DNA of 64,000 nt from Candidatus Pandoraea novymonadis (lineage in GTDB: Bacteria; Pseudomonadota; Gammaproteobacteria; Burkholderiales; Burkholderiaceae). The position numbers were made by a program, and so were the translations under genes. Shown here piece after piece: positions 23,383 to 33,772 of the stretch. Each line of letters begins with the position of its first letter. Within the stretch, counting starts at the first letter, position 1. The DNA is taken from positions 1 through 64,000 of the forward strand of contig NZ_MUHY01000003.1 of assembly GCF_003004665.1 (NCBI RefSeq), in the 5' to 3' direction. The notes below the pieces were generated by a model. The model was not told the origin of the DNA. It did not search any database and saw only the letters and a list, made by a program, of their open reading frames with translations.

Positions 23383-24372
23383 CTAGGTTAGACAGCGCTC
23401 TAATCCTTCGAGAATCATTGCCTTCGGCAGATTAACTCCGATGAAGACCATCTTCGTATTTGGGGTCTCACCACCCTGCCATGGCCTACCCACATCAGTA
23501 CCCATCAGTTGATGAACACCCTGAAATACAATCTGGTGATCGATACCGTCCATATTTAATATTCCTTTATAACGCAATAAACAATCACCGTACTTCTGCA
23601 GCACACTCCTCAGAAAATCTTCAAGTTTGCTTCGATTAAATGCCCTCTCGCTACAAAAAACGAATGATTTGATCGCATCATCATGATGTGGATGATCGCA
23701 ATGCGCATATTCACAACCATCAGTCGCAAGAAATTCTGAATCTATATTAAGCTTATCATTTAGATTAAAACCATGAATATCAAATATATTTTTTAAATCA
23801 GCACGACCGAAATTGACCAATTGCTGCGGTGCCCGTGGGTTCATCTGAGTTAGGCGATACTTAAGATCAGAAAGCACATCGACACTAACCAAATCTCCTT
23901 TGGTAATGAATAAACTATCAGCAAAACCAATTTGCCTCTGTACTACCTCGTTTTGATCAAGGTGTTGATGGCCGTACTTCGCATCCACCAAAGTGATAAT
24001 TGCATCAAGTCGGTAAGTTTCAGCAATTTCATCGTCCACAAAAAAAGTTTGTGCTACCGGACCAGGATTCGCAAGACCGGTTGTCTCAATAATGACTCGA
24101 TCAAACAAGAATTTCCCTTGATCACGCTGTCGATTCAAATCCAAAAGCGTCCGCACCAAATCTCCGCGAATTGTGCAACAAATACACCCATTACTCATCT
24201 GCACAATCTGTTCAGTATTTTCATGCACCAAAATCTCGTTATCAATATTTTCTTCCCCAAATTCATTTTCAATCACGCTAATCTTCATGCCGTGTGCTTC
24301 AGTCAAAATACGCTTGAGTAGCGTGGTTTTTCCACTGCCGAGAAAACCAGTCAATATTGTGACGGGGATCAT
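23383..24372 (-). CDS. COG0523 (CobW/ZNG1-type) metallochaperone GTPase
   Basis: A 329-residue G3E GTPase. The Walker A motif GFLGSGKTT is at 9-17, and the metal-binding CxCC is at Cys63, Cys65 and Cys66. ETTGLANPGPV is the switch region. The C-terminal CobW domain is preceded by a His/Cys-rich stretch (HCDHPHHDD) that likely binds metal. Members deliver zinc or other metals to client enzymes; the metal and client are unknown here. It lies upstream of dksA on the same strand. I saw no Zur-like box before it. Confidence 0.92.
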   Translation of the reverse strand: MIPVTILTGFLGSGKTTLLKRILTEAHGMKISVIENEFGEENIDNEILVHENTEQIVQMSNGCICCTIRGDLVRTLLDLNRQRDQGKFLFDRVIIETTGLANPGPVAQTFFVDDEIAETYRLDAIITLVDAKYGHQHLDQNEVVQRQIGFADSLFITKGDLVSVDVLSDLKYRLTQMNPRAPQQLVNFGRADLKNIFDIHGFNLNDKLNIDSEFLATDGCEYAHCDHPHHDDAIKSFVFCSERAFNRSKLEDFLRSVLQKYGDCLLRYKGILNMDGIDHQIVFQGVHQLMGTDVGRPWQGGETPNTKMVFIGVNLPKAMILEGLERCLT

Positions 24373-24987
24373 GAATCAGGTCCTTTGAAAAGATTGTGTT
24401 AAATGTACCGTCAAGACAATCACGTGATACATCATTATCACTCTACTATTGAAGGAAAAAACCTTCATAGAAATGATGAAGTTCACACTCACTCAATTGT
24501 CCATGCTAGGAGGAAATAGTGGGAGAATATTCACCACTACAACGTAAAAACCCACACACAAAGTTAATGTAAGGCACTTCGGTCATGAGTGCGTCTCGTA
24601 CTAGGCTATCTTTCACCTCACAAGAAAAAATACGTAGTACGGCCTCATATGAACATCTAAAGTAGTATTACAACGAATTTCCTAAACTACAACAAATCTT
24701 ATTTTCCACAGGAAAATGATCTTCCTCATGAAGCCTCGTGTCATCTAGGTGTTAAATCAATCAAGGATTACATAGAAGCAGATTCTTCTAGGCATAGATA
24801 CAAAAACAAAGATATTGATATCTATAAGGACAGAATCAGGAGATAAAAAATTACCTGCAATTCTATATCTGTCGAATAGGGCCAAAAACGGGGACAACTG
24901 TGAGAAATACCTGAAAAAAACCAAAACCCACGATCGTTGATGCCTCACCAATGTCTACCAAAAAATAATCGTTTATCAAACTAAAGA
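24373..24987. other. Gene-free spacer between xerC and the COG0523 gene
   Basis: About 615 bp of AT-rich DNA between two minus-strand genes. Burkholderia relatives have hslV-hslU and regulator genes in this interval. I could not read any remnant of them here. Confidence 0.5.
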
Positions 24988-26022
24988 CTATCGGTGCTTT
25001 TTCCGAGCACGTGGATGTGCCTGGTCATAAACATTGGCAAGATGTTGAAAATCGAGTTTCGTGTAAATCTGTGTGGTCGAAATACTACTATGGCCTAGCA
25101 TTTCTTGTACAGCACGCAAATCACCTGAAGACTGTAGCACATGTGTAGCGAACGAATGTCTTAGCATGTGAGGGTGCACATGCGTGGGCAATCCCGCGAC
25201 CAATGCATGACGCGACAAACTTTGCTGGACTGCACGTGCACCAATACGCAATCCCCTCACAGAAAGAAATAATGCGTAGGGTTCAATTGCAGCCAATGTG
25301 GTCCTCAACGTCAGCCATTCTGACAATGCTTCAATAGCCTTTGATCCCACTGGTACACGTCTTCGTTTTCCCCCTTTACCTGTCACAACCACTTCACACT
25401 CATCCAAATCCAACCAACTGATTGATCTATACCCCTGGCATTCCACATAACGGTGATCAAGACTCGTCAATTCTGACAACCGTAAACCTGATGAATAAAG
25501 CAACTCGAACATTGCCCGATCACGTAGTCTGTTATCCGATGTCCGACGCTCAAAGCGCATCAATGCACCAGCTTGATCAGGAGACAACACCTTCGGTAAT
25601 AACTTAGGATGCTTCGGTGCACGCACACCCTCGACTGGATTCACAGACAAAACACCATGCAACCCGAGCCAAGCGTAGTACCCACGCCAGGAAGATAGCT
25701 TACGAGAAATAGATCTCCCAACTAGTCCTACTGCATGCAGTTGCATCGCAAAATGTCGGAAATCTATATGCTTAAGCGAGGTTAACATACGCCCTTTCGC
25801 CAAAGTCTGGAGCTGTGCCAGATCACGAGCATAATACCTCAGGGTGTAGGTTGAAAGCTTACGTTCGATAGCAAGGCTCGTAAGGTAATCAATCAACGAG
25901 ATACCATGCCCTTCAAAGGGAGTACAACCTATACAGCTATTTTTTTGTAATGCCGCGAGCGGCTCTGCAGTCAAAACCAGTGATGGTGTCACAGAAGCTT
26001 TATGGATTATCGTCAGAATCAA
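24988..26022 (-). CDS. xerC: Tyrosine recombinase XerC
   Basis: Up to 344 residues. With XerD it resolves chromosome dimers at dif. The SAM-like N-terminal domain begins near DYLTSLAIERKLSTYTLRYY, and the catalytic set is complete: Arg in SSGLRLSEL, Lys in GKGGKRRRV, HMLRHSFATH, LGHSS, and Tyr in STTQIYTKL. The start is uncertain. The frame opens with a TTG at 26022, a GTG follows at codon 11, and there is no ATG before the N-terminal domain. The first 40 or so residues do not look like the family and may not be translated. Next to dapF, as in relatives. Confidence 0.92.
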   Translation of the reverse strand: MILTIIHKASVTPSLVLTAEPLAALQKNSCIGCTPFEGHGISLIDYLTSLAIERKLSTYTLRYYARDLAQLQTLAKGRMLTSLKHIDFRHFAMQLHAVGLVGRSISRKLSSWRGYYAWLGLHGVLSVNPVEGVRAPKHPKLLPKVLSPDQAGALMRFERRTSDNRLRDRAMFELLYSSGLRLSELTSLDHRYVECQGYRSISWLDLDECEVVVTGKGGKRRRVPVGSKAIEALSEWLTLRTTLAAIEPYALFLSVRGLRIGARAVQQSLSRHALVAGLPTHVHPHMLRHSFATHVLQSSGDLRAVQEMLGHSSISTTQIYTKLDFQHLANVYDQAHPRARKKHR

Positions 26023-26440
26023 CCTCTTAATTAATCGTGTACGCCGAACTTAACCAGTTACAAAGATAGCCAGCTCGATAAGCTGACCAAAAAATGTCAA
26101 CATACTCTCAAATTAACATGGCCAGAATCTTCCTTAATCATCACGATCAGACCAAATACCGGGGGGAAACTCGATATACCAAGCTATAGGATTAGCTACA
26201 TCAAAACTATTATTTATCCACCGCATGCCGTCACTAGACTCTCAGCAATTAATCGGAACGGCCTTCAATTTCCTTGGTTTTATCGCTCCATACTTCAATA
26301 TATGGCCATATATGCGGACAAAACTGAAAAATTCAGGATACCGTTTCGTTCGTTGATCAATATCTATAGGATATCCATTCTGATCCGTTATTTCATTACA
26401 TACCCATCCAATAGGAACAGAAAATGCATGAGTTAAAGTA
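26023..26440. other. Spacer between dapF and xerC with a possible gene remnant
   Basis: About 420 bp between two minus-strand genes. In Burkholderia a DUF484 gene fills this interval. A short minus-strand reading at 26242-26367 resembles its N-terminus (listed separately); the remainder is non-coding. Confidence 0.5.
26242..26367 (-). pseudogene. Possible remnant of a DUF484 gene (N-terminal part)
   Basis: The minus strand reads QRTKRYPEFFSFVRIYGH, then ILKYGAIKPRKLKAV. DUF484 proteins typically begin with a short helix, then (N/H)P(E/D)FF, about 20 residues rich in Leu, and an RAV ending. The shared PEFF, the spacing and the final (K/R)AV, together with the right position and strand between dapF and xerC, suggest a truncated relic. 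The match is short and made by eye, so this is tentative. Confidence 0.3.
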
Positions 26441-27325
26441 TTACGCACTGCATGCATACTGTCGTTCAACATCAGCAAGATCAATTTCACCTTCAAAAAC
26501 CGTGACGGCCGGACCTCTCATGACAACAGCACCCTGTCCACCATCCCAATCGATGACTAATGCACCTCCATACATTTCAATAGTCACAGGCGTCATCAGT
26601 AAACCTCTACGAATCCCCGCGACTGCGGCTGCACAAGCGCCTGTACCACACGCAAGTGTCTCTCCTACGCCACGTTCATGGACTCGCAAGCGAGCACGAT
26701 GATAATCAACAATCTCCAAAAATCCAGCATTCACACCTTTCTGAAAACGCAAATGACCCTCTATCAACGGCCCATCAAATTCGACCGGCTCGGTATCAAT
26801 ATTTTCGACCACCTGCACCGCGTGAGGGTTACCCATCGATACAACAGAAACCCACACGGTCTTATCCCTGATTACCAGGGGCCATAAAGTATCAGCACCT
26901 TCCTGCCGACCAGTCAAATCGCTGGCATCGAAAGGAATTTCTGATGGCGTGAGCTTCGGCACCCCCATATCGACGTTAACCTGACCATCTTCACGCATCG
27001 TAAGAATGATCACACCTTGCTGCACTTGTACACGTACCGAGCATTTATTGGTTAACCCTCTTTCACGAACAAATTTCAGGAAACAGCGAGCTCCATTGCC
27101 ACAATGCTCGACCTCAGTGCCATCAGCATTGAAAATGCGATAGCGGAAATCAACATCATCAAGTTTTGAGCTCTCAACTAACAATAGCTGATCCGCACCA
27201 ATACCAAAATGCCGATCGGCAAGCGCTCGCCATTGCTCAGAAGAAAAATTGATGGTCTGATGGATGCCATTAATTACGACAAAATCATTGCCCGTCCCAT
27301 GCATCTTCGTGAATTTGAGCTTCAT
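26441..27325 (-). CDS. dapF: Diaminopimelate epimerase
   Basis: A 294-residue cytosolic enzyme that converts LL-DAP to meso-DAP for lysine and peptidoglycan synthesis. The two catalytic cysteines are Cys75 (EHCGNGARC) and Cys226 ([11 protein letters not shown]). The N-terminus [17 protein letters not shown] is typical. The length is slightly above the usual 275-290 residues. It lies between lpxL and xerC on the minus strand, as in Burkholderia, and supports a maintained murein wall. Confidence 0.96.
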   Translation of the reverse strand: MKLKFTKMHGTGNDFVVINGIHQTINFSSEQWRALADRHFGIGADQLLLVESSKLDDVDFRYRIFNADGTEVEHCGNGARCFLKFVRERGLTNKCSVRVQVQQGVIILTMREDGQVNVDMGVPKLTPSEIPFDASDLTGRQEGADTLWPLVIRDKTVWVSVVSMGNPHAVQVVENIDTEPVEFDGPLIEGHLRFQKGVNAGFLEIVDYHRARLRVHERGVGETLACGTGACAAAVAGIRRGLLMTPVTIEMYGGALVIDWDGGQGAVVMRGPAVTVFEGEIDLADVERQYACSA

Positions 27326-27410
27326 GATGCTACTATAATAGAGTTAGTCATGCATTAATCCCCAGAGATGTCAGACTCAACAAGTAAGTGAAATGCAAAA
27401 GATACCCCGT

Positions 27411-28298
27411 TCAATATACTCCCGGCTCACCTGCTGGTCGAGTTTTGAAACGTCTATGCATCCAGTAGTACTGCTCCGGCATTTTCAGAATTTGCTGTTC
27501 AAGAAAAATCATCATAAAACGCGCATCGGCTGTTGCATCCCCTGTCGGATAATTCGTCCAGGCCGGGAAAATTTTGATCCGATACCCTCGGTAGCCCGAC
27601 AATACCTCAGTAATGAATGGCACCACTTGAGCACGACCCGCTTTTGCTAATCGTGAAATCGCCGTCAAAGTACACGTCTGCACCCCGAAAAATGATACAA
27701 ACGTGGAGTTGCGCACACCATAATCCATATCTGCTGCGAGCATCACCGGTTTACGCTTTTTCAAAGCACGCAGTACATCACGAGCGCTGTCGGCACGTGG
27801 AATCATTTCCGCATCGAAACGCGCCCGCTGGCGCTTTGCCGTAATATCACAAGCCACATTCGACATCGGGGTATAAAGTGAAACACAAGGGCGTTTCAAC
27901 GAGTAATTCAAAAAAAGTGAGCCTGCTTCAATGGCAACAAAGTGAAAACCTAAAAAAATAGTCGGGGGCAAATTCGGATCACTCAGATCTACCACTGAAT
28001 CAACCTCAATTAACCGAGTTAGCTTATTCGCACTCGCAAACCATTGCACACTACGTTCAACATAACTACGAATAGCATGAACAAATGCTGCACAGGCAAC
28101 TCGCTCTCGTGTGGCCTCATCCCAATCAGGAAAGCACAAGCGTAAATTAGCATGAACAACACGGCGCCGTTGACTAGGAATTATATAAAGTAAGTACCCT
28201 AAACCTACTCCAAAACGTGCGATCCAACTATAAGGTAATAAATTCAGCCCCCGTAAAAAATACATGCAGTAATGGACAATAGTTTTTTTGGTTGGCAT
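27411..28298 (-). CDS. lpxL: Lipid A biosynthesis acyltransferase (LpxL/HtrB family)
   Basis: A 295-residue inner-membrane acyltransferase adding a secondary acyl chain to Kdo-lipid A. The catalytic HX4E motif is His119-Glu124 (HFVAIE), and the C-terminal YYWMHRRFKTRP is characteristic. An N-terminal hydrophobic helix lies around 20-40. The frame is open to a TTG at 28343, but the ATG at 28298 with AAGGA upstream is preferred. Relatives have two tandem acyltransferase genes between metK and dapF; only one remains here. It is divergent from metK. Confidence 0.93.
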   Translation of the reverse strand: MPTKKTIVHYCMYFLRGLNLLPYSWIARFGVGLGYLLYIIPSQRRRVVHANLRLCFPDWDEATRERVACAAFVHAIRSYVERSVQWFASANKLTRLIEVDSVVDLSDPNLPPTIFLGFHFVAIEAGSLFLNYSLKRPCVSLYTPMSNVACDITAKRQRARFDAEMIPRADSARDVLRALKKRKPVMLAADMDYGVRNSTFVSFFGVQTCTLTAISRLAKAGRAQVVPFITEVLSGYRGYRIKIFPAWTNYPTGDATADARFMMIFLEQQILKMPEQYYWMHRRFKTRPAGEPGVY

Positions 28299-28555
28299 CA
28301 AATTTTTCCTTATATACTTAGAATAGAGGAATATGGGAATCAAACACTACTGGTTAAGAGACTATTGCCATGTACCACAATGAGATATAATAACCGACAT
28401 CGCCGAGTTAAATGACAAATTGCGGGGCGATGTCCTTCATTAAGGCTGCGAAAGTTTATTTTTTACTTGAAAGCCTATTTTTCCGCTAAATCGTCGCCGC
28501 TTCACACTCCGATGACGGCCACGTGACTTCACTTTCATCATTTGAGGAATTCGAA

Positions 28556-29728
28556 GTGGCAAACAATTATTTATTTACCTCTGAATCTGTTTCCGAGGGC
28601 CATCCGGACAAAGTGGCAGATCAAATTTCTGACGCCGTACTCGACGCGATCCTATCCAAGGATAAATACGCCCGTGTCGCCGCTGAAACATTATGCAACA
28701 CAGGTTTAGTGGTACTCGCAGGCGAAATCACCACCACCGCTACTGTCGACTATCAGCAGATTGCGCGTGAAACAATCCGCCGCATTGGTTATAACAATAC
28801 GGACTACGGTATCGACTATAAAGGTTGTGCGGTCCTGGTCGCTTACGATCGCCAGTCGCCTGACATCGCACAAGGCGTTGACTCTGCACAGGATGATAAT
28901 TTTGACCAAGGAGCCGGTGATCAAGGATTAATGTTTGGTTACGCATGTGATGAAACACCCGAACTTATGCCACTTCCAATCCACCTGGCACACCGTTTAG
29001 TAGAACGACAGTCTCAGGTTAGACGTGACGGACGTCTAAAATGGTTACGCCCAGATGCGAAATCCCAGGTTACTATTCGCTATGTTAACGAACAACCGTA
29101 CAGCATTGATACCATCGTACTATCGACACAGCATTATCCAGATGTCTCACTCAAGACATTGCGTGAAGCCGTAATCGAGGAAATCATCAAACCGGTCTTA
29201 CCAAAAAATTTAGTCAAAGGCGATATCAAATTTCTGGTCAATCCAACAGGCCGTTTCGTCATCGGTGGTCCGCAAGGGGACGCTGGTTTGACCGGTCGTA
29301 AAATTATCGTCGACACTTATGGCGGTGCTGCGCCACACGGCGGGGGTGCATTCTCTGGGAAGGATCCTTCGAAGGTAGATCGGTCAGCCGCCTACGCCAG
29401 CCGTTACGTGGCGAAAAACATCGTCGCTGCTGGACTCGCTTCGAAGTGCTTGATCCAAGTATCCTATGCCATTGGGGTGGCCCGTCCTACATCAGTGATG
29501 GTCAATAGCTTCGGCACTGGAAAAATCAGTGACACCAAAATCACGCAATTGGTCGAGAAGCATTTCGACCTGCGTCCGAAGGGCATTATCCACATGCTCA
29601 ACCTCCTGCGCCCCATTTACGAAAAATCCGCTGCCTACGGCCACTTCGGTCGTGAAGAGTTTGAATTCTCGTGGGAGTCTACCGACCGCGCCAGTGCCCT
29701 CCTAGCCGATGCGAGTCTGCGTATATGA
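28556..29728 (+). CDS. metK: S-adenosylmethionine synthetase
   Basis: A 390-residue enzyme making SAM from methionine and [16 protein letters not shown] near the N-terminus, [14 protein letters not shown] and [19 protein letters not shown] are the ATP, metal and flexible-loop signatures. The start is taken as GTG at 28556 (then [11 protein letters not shown]), with GAGG eight bases upstream; the frame is open 11 codons further. SAM feeds the methyltransferases in this window (TlyA, MidA-like). No SAM riboswitch was recognised in the leader. Confidence 0.97.
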   Translation: MANNYLFTSESVSEGHPDKVADQISDAVLDAILSKDKYARVAAETLCNTGLVVLAGEITTTATVDYQQIARETIRRIGYNNTDYGIDYKGCAVLVAYDRQSPDIAQGVDSAQDDNFDQGAGDQGLMFGYACDETPELMPLPIHLAHRLVERQSQVRRDGRLKWLRPDAKSQVTIRYVNEQPYSIDTIVLSTQHYPDVSLKTLREAVIEEIIKPVLPKNLVKGDIKFLVNPTGRFVIGGPQGDAGLTGRKIIVDTYGGAAPHGGGAFSGKDPSKVDRSAAYASRYVAKNIVAAGLASKCLIQVSYAIGVARPTSVMVNSFGTGKISDTKITQLVEKHFDLRPKGIIHMLNLLRPIYEKSAAYGHFGREEFEFSWESTDRASALLADASLRI

Positions 29729-30573
29729 ATGACATAGTTAGAAATATTTATCAGATTCCACCAATAACAGGTTGTCTTATCTCACCAAAATTTCCTAATT
29801 AAGATAAACTTTCCCCACCAAGATCGCTATTACAGTTTTGAGTGCTTAACACTCTCATCGGTAAATGTTATTAAAATACGCAACTTATATAATCACTAAG
29901 ATGATCCGAGTAACTACAAACTACTTTTTAGAGATAAGTGCAAAGTACATAAGGTGCGAAGTAAGCGAACAGCGAATACTGACCAGTTCTTAGCAATAGT
30001 CACCCCCTCAAGAAAAATATTGGGATTTATTTATTTCCATCCCATTTTTTCTAGACTAGAGTTAAGTCGACGTTGCGAATAAAAAGCCCAAGGCATCGCG
30101 TCAGTACAGAGAGGGACGGGATACAATCAAACGCATACTGGTCGGTCAAAATCTCTGATGTGAATCACTCGCCACGAAATCTTGGCTAAGGGAGGTCCTT
30201 GTCAAAATCAATCGCAGTACCGCACATACTAACAGCTATAGCTAAACGAGATACATATGGCGATCGAACGTACGCTCGCCATCACCTCTGATACACCGTA
30301 ATCGGAATCCCGCACGGGTGTGGAACTCAAATGCACAATATACGGAATTGCTGCGCACAGTGTTTCATCGTAAACACAATATTTTTCTTTTTTTATTACG
30401 GGGTAAATATTCTTTTTCAACGTAAAGAGATTAGATCAATCTTCAAAATTGATCTAATACAGAACCGTACTAACACCTTAGTCTGCAATTAATATTTTGT
30501 GGGTGGCTATTTCATACTGGCCAAGTGTTAGTAGCACTAATATAAAGCATCACGGGACCCAGTTTGCATTTGA
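29729..30573. other. Gene-free spacer between the metK and acpS 3' ends
   Basis: A convergent spacer of about 845 bp. The only structure noted is a hairpin at 30430-30458. Relatives have nagZ after acpS, and no readable trace was found. It probably marks a junction between two blocks that are separate in relatives. Confidence 0.5.
30430..30458 (-). terminator. Candidate hairpin terminator after acpS
   Basis: An 11-bp perfect stem (30430-30440 with 30448-30458) and 7-nt loop lie about 115 bp past the acpS stop. On the minus strand it is followed by CTCTTTACG, not a strong U-run. It may end the lepA-to-acpS transcript. Confidence 0.35.
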
Positions 30574-30990
30574 TTATTTTCGACCAATCCTCTCAGGGGA
30601 GGTGATCGAAGCGATCGCAAACGCGACTGCATAGTTTTTCTCATCTGTAATCGTAATATCGACCACAAGATCACGAGCTGCCAGCCAATCAGCCAACACA
30701 CCAGAAACAATTGCCAGTGGTCGACCGGATGGCTCATTCAACGTTTGCATCGAACGCCACGTCATCGGCATGTGCATACCAAGACCAATCGCCTTGGATA
30801 CGGCCTCTTTAGCCGCAAAACGCGTCGATATATAAGCAAGTCCACGCATCACCGAGCATGCATTACGCTCATGATAAATCTTCAATTCATCAGGACCAAG
30901 TACACGCGTAGCGAAACGACCTTTCGTGAGCTCCATCACACGAACGATTCGCCTTATATCCAGAATATCCGTACCAATTCCGTAGATCAT
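30574..30990 (-). CDS. acpS: Holo-[acyl-carrier-protein] synthase
   Basis: A 138-residue phosphopantetheinyl transferase that activates AcpP by attaching 4'-phosphopantetheine from CoA to its serine. Metal-binding Asp8 (GIGTDILDI) and Glu62 (RFAAKEAVSKA) are present. It is last in the minus-strand block lepA-lepB-rnc-era-recO-pdxJ-acpS, 42 bp after pdxJ. Its substrate AcpP is encoded about 9 kb away at 40021-40260. Confidence 0.95.
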   Translation of the reverse strand: MIYGIGTDILDIRRIVRVMELTKGRFATRVLGPDELKIYHERNACSVMRGLAYISTRFAAKEAVSKAIGLGMHMPMTWRSMQTLNEPSGRPLAIVSGVLADWLAARDLVVDITITDEKNYAVAFAIASITSPERIGRK

Positions 30991-31032
30991 ATTAAGACAT
31001 GTTTTTTTTGAAAAACACAGTGATCATCTTAA

Positions 31033-31794
31033 TCAGTGCCTCGCCGACAATCTGCTACCAATAATAATTGCCTTCATCTCACGTACGGCGTTTTCCCAAC
31101 CACAAAAGATAGCGTGCGCAACAATCGCATGACCGATATTCAGCTCAGTAATCCCCTGGATCGCTGCGATCGCCTCTACATTCTGATAATGTAACCCATG
31201 TCCCGCATTCACCTTGAGTCCAAGCGATAGTCCCAGTAATACGCTACGCTCAATACGTAATAATTCTAGTTGCCGCATTTCTTCATCATGCGCTGCAGCA
31301 TAACGACCGGTATGCAGCTCAATCACCGGTACACCTATACGAGCAGCCGCACGAATAGATACTTCATCAGGATCAATGAATAATGAAACACGACTGTCAA
31401 CTGCTGTCAGTCGTTCAACCGCAGCAGCAACACTGTCGTACAATCCCAGAATGTCGAGCCCTCCCTCAGTAGTCAATTCTTCACGCTTCTCCGGCACAAG
31501 GCAAACGTCTTGCGGCTTTACTTGGCAAGCGATACTCAACATCTCTTCCGTGACTGCACACTCTAGATTCATTCGGGTGACCAGTCGAGTGCGCAGATTA
31601 ATCACATCAACATCCTTAATATGACGACGATCCTCCCGTAAGTGCAACGTAATGAAGTCAGCACCTGCCATTTCAGCGAGCAACGCAGCTTGAATGGGAT
31701 CAGGATAAACAGTACCACGTGCATTCCGCAAGGTTGCGACATGATCGATATTCACACCCAAATTGATGCCAGAAGAATGATGGAAAAGATTCAT
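31033..31794 (-). CDS. pdxJ: Pyridoxine 5'-phosphate synthase
   Basis: A 253-residue TIM-barrel enzyme that condenses 1-deoxyxylulose-5-phosphate with 3-amino-2-oxopropyl phosphate to give PNP, the vitamin B6 precursor. [19 protein letters not shown] and [10 protein letters not shown] are the family signatures. It starts 4 bp after the recO stop and is followed closely by acpS, so the three are probably co-transcribed. Retention suggests the cell makes its own B6, if the other pdx genes exist elsewhere. Confidence 0.96.
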   Translation of the reverse strand: MNLFHHSSGINLGVNIDHVATLRNARGTVYPDPIQAALLAEMAGADFITLHLREDRRHIKDVDVINLRTRLVTRMNLECAVTEEMLSIACQVKPQDVCLVPEKREELTTEGGLDILGLYDSVAAAVERLTAVDSRVSLFIDPDEVSIRAAARIGVPVIELHTGRYAAAHDEEMRQLELLRIERSVLLGLSLGLKVNAGHGLHYQNVEAIAAIQGITELNIGHAIVAHAIFCGWENAVREMKAIIIGSRLSARH

Positions 31795-31798
31795 AAAA

Positions 31799-32653
31799 TT
31801 AGAATTTTTGAAGATCTAGTAGGATTTTTCGCGTGTTCAACGGTACTCCACCCAAATGATAATTAAGCAAAAATCTCATTAAGGATTTGCATTGTTGCAC
31901 AGTCTTCACTCGCGAGTAGTCATCCTGTTGAATATCGATGAGCGTTTGTCCTGTAACAATGGGCCACTCCACAGGCTCATCACCATACGTCGGCCGAACA
32001 CCACATTCTGGATCAAACACATAATGCCGTTCCGGTAATACACGTGAGCCCGTCTGAACGCATCGATCGAATGCGACAGCATAGCCAGTCTCACACAGTA
32101 ACACGCGCTCAAATACACGTAAAATAATGCCAGGTGACTCATCTTGCGCCAAATGATGCAGTGTCGCAAGATAACGGTTGAAAAGTTTTTCATGGGAATC
32201 TTCACGGGCACAGAACCTAACGATCAGCTCATTCAGATAAAAACCCGATAACAACGCATCACCTTCAAGTGGCCGTAAACCACCAACCCACTCGGCTTTA
32301 ATGAGTGTCCGAAGTTCAGCTTTACCGCTCCATGCTAAAGCAAACGGCTGGAACTTCTGCAGCACACCACGCAAAGCAGAATGTGGACGCTTTGCGCCTT
32401 TTGCGATTAGAGCCAACCTCCCATAATCACGGGTAAGTACATCAATAATTAAACTAGTTTCACGATATGGATAGCTATGCAGCACAAATGCAGGCTGCTC
32501 TAACACGCGTGTGTTTAGATGCACTGTCCGACGTGATGAACCTCGAGGAACAGTTGACTTTAGTTCTCTTTTTTCCAACAAATCAGGTACGACACTAACG
32601 CTAACATGAGAAGCAACTGCGGCACCATCGGCATCAATGTCATTCATAGCCAT
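31799..32653 (-). CDS. recO: DNA repair protein RecO
   Basis: A 284-residue RecFOR-pathway mediator that binds DNA and helps load RecA at gaps. The N-terminal OB-fold region reads [38 protein letters not shown], matching Burkholderia RecO. The open frame extends to 32728. The ATG at 32653 (or 32647) is preferred, giving a short overlap with the end of era, which implies coupling. The first 40 residues are poorly conserved in the family, so the start is not certain. Confidence 0.92.
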   Translation of the reverse strand: MAMNDIDADGAAVASHVSVSVVPDLLEKRELKSTVPRGSSRRTVHLNTRVLEQPAFVLHSYPYRETSLIIDVLTRDYGRLALIAKGAKRPHSALRGVLQKFQPFALAWSGKAELRTLIKAEWVGGLRPLEGDALLSGFYLNELIVRFCAREDSHEKLFNRYLATLHHLAQDESPGIILRVFERVLLCETGYAVAFDRCVQTGSRVLPERHYVFDPECGVRPTYGDEPVEWPIVTGQTLIDIQQDDYSRVKTVQQCKSLMRFLLNYHLGGVPLNTRKILLDLQKF

Positions 32654-33533
32654 ACGTTCGTAAACTTGTCTCGTTATCTGCCCAACCGCTCTTGACCTTA
32701 ATAAAGACTTCGAGATATACCGGTCCATCGAATAGCTTCACCATATCGAGTCGGGCTTCGGTGCTGATCTTCTTAAGCTTTACCCCCTTCGCACCAATGA
32801 TTATGACTTTATGACTATCACGATTGACCAAAATAGTTGCAAAAATACGACGCAGCTTGCCTTCCTGCTCAAACCTATCAATGATAACCGTACTGGTATA
32901 AGGCAGCTCATCACCCATCGAACGAAAAATCTTCTCCCGCAAAATTTCGGCAGCCAAAAAACGCTCACTACGATCGGTAAGGTCATCTACACCATACATC
33001 GGTTTCCCTTCTAAAAGATATGGACGCAAACTCACCAGCAAACGCTCAATGTAATCCTGACGTTTCGCAAACATAGGAATAACCTCCCGAAAATCACGCA
33101 ATTCGCTCATTTTTTGCAGGAAAGCAAAAAAGCTACGCTTGTCATAGATACGATCCATCTTATTGAGCAAGAGAATAATTGAAACATTATTTGGCAATAA
33201 TTTAAGTACCCTCTCGTCGTCTACGCCAAATTTACCTGCTTCAATTACAAACACCACAACATCAACACCCGAAAGGGTTGATGTCACTGCACGATTGAGT
33301 GAGCGATTCAAGGGCGTAGTATGCCGAGTTTGGAAACCAGGAGTATCAATAAATACGAATTGTGCATCATCAGTAGTGCGTATACCGATAATACAATGCC
33401 GCGTCGTCTGTACCTTACGTGACGTAATGCTAATTTTCTGGCCAACCAATGCATTCAGCAACGTTGATTTGCCCACGTTGGGACGCCCGACAATCGCCAA
33501 CGTACCGCAGCGAAAATCTGAGATTTCATTCAT
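32640..33533 (-). CDS. era: GTPase Era
   Basis: A 297-residue ribosome-assembly GTPase that binds the 3' end of 16S rRNA. The G1 motif GRPNVGKS is at 16-23, with DTPGF and NKMD following, and a C-terminal KH domain with [12 protein letters not shown]. The start is ATG at 33533, preceded by AAAGAGA; upstream open frame is ignored. It lies between rnc and recO, the usual order, and overlaps recO by 14 bp. Confidence 0.96.
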   Translation of the reverse strand: MNEISDFRCGTLAIVGRPNVGKSTLLNALVGQKISITSRKVQTTRHCIIGIRTTDDAQFVFIDTPGFQTRHTTPLNRSLNRAVTSTLSGVDVVVFVIEAGKFGVDDERVLKLLPNNVSIILLLNKMDRIYDKRSFFAFLQKMSELRDFREVIPMFAKRQDYIERLLVSLRPYLLEGKPMYGVDDLTDRSERFLAAEILREKIFRSMGDELPYTSTVIIDRFEQEGKLRRIFATILVNRDSHKVIIIGAKGVKLKKISTEARLDMVKLFDGPVYLEVFIKVKSGWADNETSLRTYGYE

Positions 33534-33772
33534 GTCAGTCTCTTTCTTTAGGTACAAAAGCAGCTGAATCAGCGCAATAGGAATCAACAATATCCAAACT
33601 CAACACTTGAAGCGTTGGCCAGTAGTAGTACAACGTGTCCTTAATAAGAATTACAGCATTGAGAATCTCTATGGTAAAAGACACAGCTACCATGCCATCA
33701 TTTAAAACTCCTTGCACTCATCATGAATCCACGGGGCTCAGTGAGGCATCGAATCCAAATCTATCGAAGATG

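Noticed and set aside
28380-28555. SAM riboswitch before metK
   Set aside because: No recognisable aptamer elements were found in the leader.
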